NCBI GenBank assembly: GCA_003162255.1
Contig: PMMJ01000325.1
Location: forward strand, 1,197 to 11,681
Reading direction: 5' to 3'
DNA from: Acidobacteriaceae bacterium
Lineage (GTDB): Bacteria; Acidobacteriota; Terriglobia; Terriglobales; Acidobacteriaceae
DNA length: 10,485 nt
Shown one piece after another: positions 7,201 to 10,485 of this stretch. How positions within the stretch are numbered: the first letter of the stretch is position 1; the number at the start of each line of letters is the position of its first letter. The translations under genes and the position numbers were made by a program. Below the pieces are notes generated by a model, which did not search any database, had not been told where the DNA came from, and saw nothing but the letters and a program-made list of their open reading frames with translations.

Positions 7201-7717
7201 GAAGCTTGGATACTCAGTCTTTTCCCAGAACACTTTGCCGCTCGACGACGACCTGTTGGACCGCTTGTTTGGGGATGAGGTCCGCGCGGGAATTATTACC
7301 CATCCGCTAGACATCTCGGATGTATGGAAGACGGCAACCGCTGCCAGCAGCAACCTGAAGATCTGGGCCGCCAAATTTACGGCACGACACCCGAACCTGG
7401 TGGCAGTGGAGTTGTCCAGTTTCAAATGTGGCCACGATGCGCCGGTATATTCCGTGGTCGAGCACATTATCGAACAGTCGGGAACACCTTACTTCTGTTT
7501 CAAAGACCTAGATGAGAACAAACCTGTCGCTTCGATCAAACTTCGGGTTGAAACCATCGACTACTTCCTGAAGTCGTATCGCGACGAGATGGCACGCAGG
7601 AAATTCGCGGGCAGCTATAGCCCTCGGGATCAGGAGGACCCTGAGCGACACCTGCCGATCGCCGACGTCGACACGGGCTTTATCGATGCACTTGAAAAAA
7701 ATGTACAGCCATTTTAG
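4244..7717 (+). CDS. dual-ATPase acyl-CoA dehydratase activase (BadF/BadG/BcrA/BcrD family, DUF2229-like C-terminus)
   Basis: This encodes 1157 residues from ATG 4244 (AGGA five bases upstream, four-base overlap with the previous stop). The frame is open for 65 more codons upstream, but that stretch reads as a shadow of the preceding gene. There are two ASKHA-fold ATPase modules. Module 1 has VGVDVGSTTAK (residues 7-17), GGQDAKI (about 107), KCAGGTG with C135 and GKCGVFAETDI with C174. Module 2 has VGLDAGSTSTK (about 350), VGGQDIKI (about 453), QCSAGNG with C477 and YGCAVFLQSDI with C516. In HgdC/BadF activases such cysteine pairs hold a [4Fe-4S] cluster between two subunits, and ATP hydrolysis drives electron transfer. 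Both pairs are present here, so the chain may form an internal pseudo-dimer. The C-terminal half carries C650-X2-C653-X3-C657, C864-X2-C867, VMLGRPYHHDPGLNHGI and SSFKCGHDAP, as in DUF2229-type activases. It is intact and probably cytoplasmic. The acceptor and substrate are unknown. Confidence 0.9.
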   Translation: MKTGFMVGVDVGSTTAKVVLLESKTGHIVWRDYQRHDTRQPEVLLDFLYRMEKEADIRGGNARVFITGSGGNSLASLVGAKFVQEVNAVSLAVEKLHPEVNSVVELGGQDAKIIIFKDETNGGVKRKVPTMNDKCAGGTGAVIDKIVSKLNISPAQLKDQPYTGIRLHQVAGKCGVFAETDINSLQKQGVPPEVLMASLFDAIVLQNLTVLTRGNTLLPQVLLLGGPNVLIRGMRQAWLHNIALLWKERQVELAPGTSAEDLIKVPENALYYAALGAVEFGKMEDEGSGRYLGTDCLDHYVRERRQGPKSRQGQPGLISSQFELEEFRNRYSRKPFVAAGFSPGSTVRGFVGLDAGSTSTKAVLLSERSEVLCKAYQLSHGDPIQDTKELFESLRRQVESQEARLEVLGVGTTGYAKDVLHDVLGADVALVETVAHTQSALHYYKDPHCIVDVGGQDIKIIVLRNRRIKDFRLNTQCSAGNGYFLQSTAQAFGVPIEKFADAALSARAMPTFGYGCAVFLQSDIVNFQRSGWRPEEILAGLAAVLPKNVFLYVANVPNVASLGTRFVLQGGTQNNLAVVKAEVDFIRSSYGSGDLQPKIAVHQHCGEAGAIGAAMEAKQLYDKGHCTTFIGLEAVRNIRYRTTRSEETRCRFCKNHCLRTFLDIQTGCRESPTSPPEQHKLPLAPGERRVIIAGCEKGAVENLDRMREIKAGLDSIRAANPNLVDLASREVWNSRRPALVCDPIPAPSWRTAVKSRIALMRARSKARVGIPRVLNMYVYAPLFTAYLESLGVLSENIVFSDYTTNEMYRAGSSRGSIDPCFPSKIAIAHFHNLIFSNHKRRALDCIFLPMFDVLCSPLVRTRACNACPTVAVTPETVEAAYTKEINVFAENHIHYLHPIVNLAERKLFEQQMFECWSPLLGLSEDENHRAVQSAYEALAVYEHDIRRQARATLNMLEREHRLGIVMLGRPYHHDPGLNHGILDEFQKLGYSVFSQNTLPLDDDLLDRLFGDEVRAGIITHPLDISDVWKTATAASSNLKIWAAKFTARHPNLVAVELSSFKCGHDAPVYSVVEHIIEQSGTPYFCFKDLDENKPVASIKLRVETIDYFLKSYRDEMARRKFAGSYSPRDQEDPERHLPIADVDTGFIDALEKNVQPF

Positions 7718-7726
7718 GAGAAGGCG

Positions 7727-7748
7727 CATGAAAGTCTGAAGTTTCATG
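7727..7748 (+). repeat. short AT-rich hairpin between activase and radical SAM genes
   Basis: CATGAAA (7727-7733) is followed, after an 8-base loop, by its exact complement TTTCATG (7742-7748). It begins 10 bases after the activase stop codon. The 7-bp stem is weak and lacks a T run. It could be a processing or attenuation site inside the operon, or chance. Confidence 0.3.
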
Positions 7749-7797
7749 TGGTCCATAGATCTTGGAATTCAGAGGTCTTCATTTATTGGAGGAAGTC

Positions 7798-8142
7798 ATG
7801 GCTACGGTTCCGAAATTCCGCATTGATTTAAATATTCATAGTCAGTTGATGAATCCCGACTCTCGCGGTCCGCAAGTTCCGGTTGCGAAGGGGAAAGCGC
7901 TTCCCGAACCGGTCTATCCTCGGTTCCCCGAAAAATTATGGGATCCGGGACCTGAGACTCCTCCGGAGAAGCGTGACTGGACGGTCCCTCAAGCCTATCG
8001 CTCGATGAAGGGCTGGTTGTTCCCATACATTCGCTCACGCGTCCTGCCAGGAGAGTTCCACCCGATCAGCGCGTATCTGTTCGTGGAGTATAAGTGCAAC
8101 CTCGATTGCTGGTACTGCTGGGCCTATAACAATGAAGGTTAA
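7798..8142 (+). CDS. radical SAM protein, N-terminal fragment (frame-broken)
   Basis: GGAGGA (7788-7793) precedes ATG 7798. An in-frame GTG/TTG-type start further upstream (7762) lacks a ribosome binding site. The 114-residue fragment has a long proline-rich lead (residues 1-90) before YLFVEYKCNLDCWYCWAYNN. C100-X3-C104-X2-C107 is the hallmark that binds the [4Fe-4S] cluster used to cleave S-adenosylmethionine. Nine codons later the frame ends at TAA (8140-8142). The rest of the protein continues in the +1 frame. Deleting one base in the GG at 8136-8137 would join them as NNEVKGMTE, giving a normal protein of about 462 residues. The gene is 80 bases downstream of the activase, on the same strand. 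As it stands, this fragment alone holds the cluster motif but not the rest of the barrel. Confidence 0.8.
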   Translation: MATVPKFRIDLNIHSQLMNPDSRGPQVPVAKGKALPEPVYPRFPEKLWDPGPETPPEKRDWTVPQAYRSMKGWLFPYIRSRVLPGEFHPISAYLFVEYKCNLDCWYCWAYNNEG

Positions 8143-9187
8143 GGGCATGACCGAAGACACAGCGCGGCAAGCGATCGATTGGCTTCACGATCGTGGTTGC
8201 CGGGCCCTCGCGTTGATGGGAGGAGAGCCGCTTCTGCGACCGCAGTTCGCCCACAAGGTCGTGTACTACGCTGCGAAGAAGGGTTTCTGGATCTACATTG
8301 GCACCAACGCCCGGCTTCTAAGGCCGGACGTTGCCGATCGCTTGGCTGACGCCGGAACATCAGTGTTCAATGTGGCGCTCGATACTTGGGAGGAGAAGCC
8401 CGGGCTCCCCAAGGCTCTCGTCCCCATCGAACCGCATCTGGAGCGTCTGCTCCGCAAACAGTACGTATACGGATACATGGTCTTTCTGAATATCAACATC
8501 TGCCGCAACAACACGGAAGATGTTCGCCAATTGACGGATTGGGCACACGCTCACCGGACCGCCGCCGACTACCACATCAACGAGACTCCGATGCTGGAAC
8601 AGGATGAGCATTTCAAGCACATTTCCGAAAACCCAACATACATACGCCCGGAAGACTGGCGTCGGACTGACGAACTGATCGACTGGCTCATTCAAAAGAA
8701 CAAGGCGGGTTATCAGATGGTGAACTCTGTGCAACGCCTCGAAGAGATCAAGGCTTTTATGCGAATGGCAGGCGATGAATCCGACCTGAGAACTTTTGGC
8801 TGGCAGGGCGATGGTAGCGGCACGAATGGCGAGGCGGAGGAGCAACTATCGCGCATGCGAGGCATCGTGCGGGATCTCTCCGGGAATCTCCATTTCGCGG
8901 AATGGAATTGCCGGGCCGGACAGAACAACGTCGTTGTCCGCACCAACGGTACAGTTGCCCCCTGCTTCCCCATGTATCCTTCAGATTTTGATTGGGGAAA
9001 CGTCGACGAGCCCAAGTTCACTCCCGCGCAATTGGCGGAGATGAAGAAGTCCTGCCAGCGGCACTGTTTCTCGACCCTGAACCACAATCTTGCGTATTGC
9101 TACGACGATGCCCGAGTCATTAAGTTCGTGTGGACGCAGATTGTAAAGAATCGCCTAAAGGGTGGTGTGCGCGGTTTTGACGACTGA
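8132..9187 (+). CDS. radical SAM protein, C-terminal fragment with SPASM/twitch-like domain
   Basis: This encodes 351 residues in the +1 frame relative to the fragment before it, overlapping it by 11 bases. ATG 8132 has no good ribosome binding site, so it is best read as the continuation of the same gene. It has the radical SAM barrel features downstream of the cluster motif: an amphipathic helix (MTEDTARQAIDWLHDRG), ALALMGGEPLLRP with the GGEP SAM-contact motif at residues 30-33, and IYIGTNARLL. Near the C-terminus are C260, C278 (VRTNGTVAPCFPMY), C308-X3-C312 and C323, in a SPASM/twitch-like arrangement that would hold an auxiliary iron-sulfur cluster. SPASM proteins often modify peptides or proteins, but no precursor peptide was found here. 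The product is also compatible with small-molecule or cofactor chemistry. The substrate is unknown. The superfamily is certain; the subfamily is not. Confidence 0.82.
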   Translation: MKVKGMTEDTARQAIDWLHDRGCRALALMGGEPLLRPQFAHKVVYYAAKKGFWIYIGTNARLLRPDVADRLADAGTSVFNVALDTWEEKPGLPKALVPIEPHLERLLRKQYVYGYMVFLNINICRNNTEDVRQLTDWAHAHRTAADYHINETPMLEQDEHFKHISENPTYIRPEDWRRTDELIDWLIQKNKAGYQMVNSVQRLEEIKAFMRMAGDESDLRTFGWQGDGSGTNGEAEEQLSRMRGIVRDLSGNLHFAEWNCRAGQNNVVVRTNGTVAPCFPMYPSDFDWGNVDEPKFTPAQLAEMKKSCQRHCFSTLNHNLAYCYDDARVIKFVWTQIVKNRLKGGVRGFDD

Positions 9188-9255
9188 GAGAACTCGTTGC
9201 AAGCCCTATCTCCTCGCGAGTGAAAACAGCCCTGGTGAAGGCGGAGCGAAATGGC

Positions 9256-9972
9256 ATGAGCAGATGTCAGTATCTGACGATCATAAGGCTGTTGCTAATC
9301 TTGACGGCGATGTACCCCGCCCGGCCGGGCATTGCGCATGCCCAGGCAGATTCGCTCAGCGAAGAAAACACCATCCATCCTGGTGGCCGCTCGGTCTCAA
9401 GCATCTGCGAAGACACTGCGGCGCCGTTACCGCTGAAAGACGCTTTGCGATTGGTCTGCCAGCGAAAGCCGGTTCCAATCACGAACGTCGCCGCCCGGAA
9501 CCTGATTGTTATTGGGTTTGTTGGAGGCTTCGTTAAGCACGATGACGCGATGCATCCTGAGGTGCATTTTGCCGCGTACCTTCGGGATCGGTATCCCTCG
9601 GCTATCCATACTGAGGTATTTGCAAATCACGAAGGGAAGAAGGCTCTGCGTCAGGTGCTTCGCCTCCTGGACACCAACGGGGATGGCATGCTCGCACTCA
9701 CTGAAAAAGAGCAAACGAGCATAATCATCTATGGCCACAGTTGGGGTGCTTCCCAAGCCGTTGCCTTGGCTCGAGAGTTAGGAAGGCAGGCTATCCCGGT
9801 GTTGCTCACCATTCAAGTGGACAGTATTAGAAAGCGGGGCCAGGACGATTCCACGATCCCTGCTAATACACAAACCGCGGTCAATTTTTATCAGCCAAGA
9901 GGGGAGGTCAACCATTCGTGCGGCCGATCTCGCACGGACAAGGATCTTGGGAAATTTCCGAATGACGGATGA
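9256..9972 (+). CDS. secreted alpha/beta-hydrolase-like protein with EF-hand loop, N-terminal part (frame-broken)
   Basis: ATG 9256 is preferred over GTG 9220. GGAG (9243-9246) is well placed for it, and it gives a clean signal peptide: MSRCQYL, a hydrophobic core (IIRLLLILTAM), then AHAQA with likely cleavage near residue 30. The mature part contains NLIVIGFVGG, an early strand and loop, and D139-T-N-G-D-G-M-L-A-L-T-E150, an exact EF-hand calcium-binding loop. It is followed by IIIYGHSWGAS, a GHSWG nucleophile elbow with S162. A strand (VLLTIQVDS) follows. The normal sequence ends near NFYQPRG (about 9901); the remaining codons to 9972 are out-of-frame reading. The homologous continuation lies in the +1 frame (next entry). 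It is probably a periplasmic or secreted hydrolase; the substrate is unknown. Confidence 0.7.
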   Translation: MSRCQYLTIIRLLLILTAMYPARPGIAHAQADSLSEENTIHPGGRSVSSICEDTAAPLPLKDALRLVCQRKPVPITNVAARNLIVIGFVGGFVKHDDAMHPEVHFAAYLRDRYPSAIHTEVFANHEGKKALRQVLRLLDTNGDGMLALTEKEQTSIIIYGHSWGASQAVALARELGRQAIPVLLTIQVDSIRKRGQDDSTIPANTQTAVNFYQPRGEVNHSCGRSRTDKDLGKFPNDG

Positions 9973-10153
9973 GGACCGTCGAATCAGTTGCGACAACTAT
10001 CCATGGCTGGTTCGGGTCTTCAACAAACCCCACCACGAAATTGAGAATGATCCGCGAGTGTGGGACGAAATTGCAGCGCTGATCGATTTCGAACTGACGA
10101 GCACGAGACCAACAACTCAAGCTTCGTCGCCTAGTTCTCTGGCCCCGAAATAG
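9905..10153 (+). pseudogene. C-terminal continuation of the split hydrolase
   Basis: In the +1 frame the sequence reads TIRAADLARTRILGNFRMTD, then CDNYPWLVRVFNKPHHEIE, then NDPRVWDEIAALID, and stops at 10151-10153. This has the composition and order expected for the end of the hydrolase. The paired histidines (HHEIE) are candidates for the catalytic histidine of a serine hydrolase triad. An internal ATG at 9947 has no ribosome binding site, so this is a detached end, not a separate gene. Removing one G from the GGGG run at 9901-9904 rejoins it to the upstream part as a protein of about 298 residues. The stop lies 10 bases before galT, so the two are probably co-transcribed. Alone, this fragment would be non-functional. 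Confidence 0.65.
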
Positions 10154-10163
10154 TGGAGGTCCC

Positions 10164-10485
10164 ATGTCTCAGATGCGCAAAGATGTCTTTACTGGTCGCT
10201 GGGTGATCGTGGCAGAGACGACGACGGTACGGCCTTCGGATTTTCATTTTAGGAAGTTCGTCAGCGATACGACCTTCTGCCCATTCTGCGAAACGAATGA
10301 AGCCTCGACGCCGCCAGAGGTTTTCGCGATTCGCAAGCCAGGCTCGTCTCCCAACAAGCCGGGGTGGTCCGTGCGAGTCGTGCCCAACTCATCTCCCCGA
10401 TTACGGATCGAAGGCGACTTGGGACGGCGGCAAGGCGAACGTGGGACACGCGCCCAGAATGGGGCATTGCTCGTCGCGCGGATAC
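10164..10485 (+). CDS. galT: galactose-1-phosphate uridylyltransferase, 5' part
   Basis: GGAGG (10155-10159) precedes ATG 10164, and the frame is open to the window edge (107 codons). The N-terminus is typical of GalT: MSQMRKDVFTGRWVIVAE, then RPSDF (residues 23-27), TFCPFC with the zinc-binding C39 and C42, TPPEVFAIR, and PNKPGWSVRVVPN (63-75). GalT transfers UMP between UDP-glucose and galactose-1-phosphate in the cytoplasmic Leloir pathway. Related acidobacterial proteins may act as general nucleotidyltransferases. The catalytic HPH motif lies beyond the window. The last 15-20 codons do not show the expected (Y/F)D.MNG.GAHE segment, so either this protein diverges there or another indel is present. 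The family is confident from the first 80 residues. Confidence 0.88.
   Translation, partial: MSQMRKDVFTGRWVIVAETTTVRPSDFHFRKFVSDTTFCPFCETNEASTPPEVFAIRKPGSSPNKPGWSVRVVPNSSPRLRIEGDLGRRQGERGTRAQNGALLVARI

Noticed and set aside
8132..8145. Programmed +1 frameshifting at GGT-TAA in the radical SAM gene
   Set aside because: It would have the right direction, but GGT to GTT slippage is poor, no upstream stimulatory element is seen, and a similar G-run break in the next gene favours an indel. Kept only as a minor alternative.
1..10485. CRISPR array, tRNA or rRNA genes, insertion sequence transposase
   Set aside because: No regularly spaced repeats, no tRNA-like GGTTCGA arm in a clover-leaf context, no rRNA-like stretch and no transposase motifs were found by eye on either strand.

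Overview
The window looks like a chromosomal segment of an Acidobacteriota bacterium (Koribacter/Acidobacteriaceae-like). This is inferred from gene content, not from a database match: a C-terminal remnant of a carboxypeptidase-regulatory-like TonB-dependent receptor, a small DUF2934 protein, a small STAS protein and a GHSWG secreted hydrolase, in mid-to-high GC DNA with AGGAGG-type ribosome binding sites.

Layout. Bases 1-241 (minus strand) hold the start of a small two-helix membrane protein that runs off the left edge. Bases 242-1480 are mostly gene-poor. They contain one clear relic, the frameshifted 3' end of a TonB-dependent receptor (about 985-1309, plus). Bases 1496-2557 hold three small plus-strand genes: a STAS-domain protein, a DUF2934 protein and a coiled-coil protein broken by a frameshift. 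The DUF2934 gene lies between two copies of an 80-base hairpin element (1776-1849 and 2150-2226). All sequence differences between the copies in the paired region keep the base pairs, so this is probably an undescribed structured repeat.

Bases 2484 to the right edge form a tight same-strand cluster, probably one transcription unit. It starts with two large, intact, overlapping genes. The first is a COG3581-like acyl-CoA dehydratase-activase-related protein (2484-4247). The second is a 1157-residue protein with two BadF/BadG/BcrA/BcrD ATPase modules and a DUF2229-like, cysteine-rich C-terminal part (4244-7717). Together they resemble ATP-driven [4Fe-4S] electron-activating systems such as those of 2-hydroxyacyl-CoA dehydratases and benzoyl-CoA reductases. 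A radical SAM protein with a SPASM/twitch-like C-terminus follows, split by a +1 frame break just after its CX3CX2C motif (7798-8142 and 8132-9187). Next is a secreted alpha/beta-hydrolase-like protein carrying a canonical EF-hand loop, also split by a +1 break (9256-9972 and 9905-10153). Last is the start of galT (10164 to the edge).

How they may work together. The activase pair could supply low-potential electrons, at the cost of ATP, to an iron-sulfur acceptor, with the radical SAM protein acting on the same or a linked pathway. No substrate-binding dehydratase subunit is visible here, so the partner and substrate are unknown. The two frame breaks, both at G runs, plus a further break in the coiled-coil gene, leave open whether this locus is decaying or the source assembly has indel errors. 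That question must be settled before interpreting the split genes.
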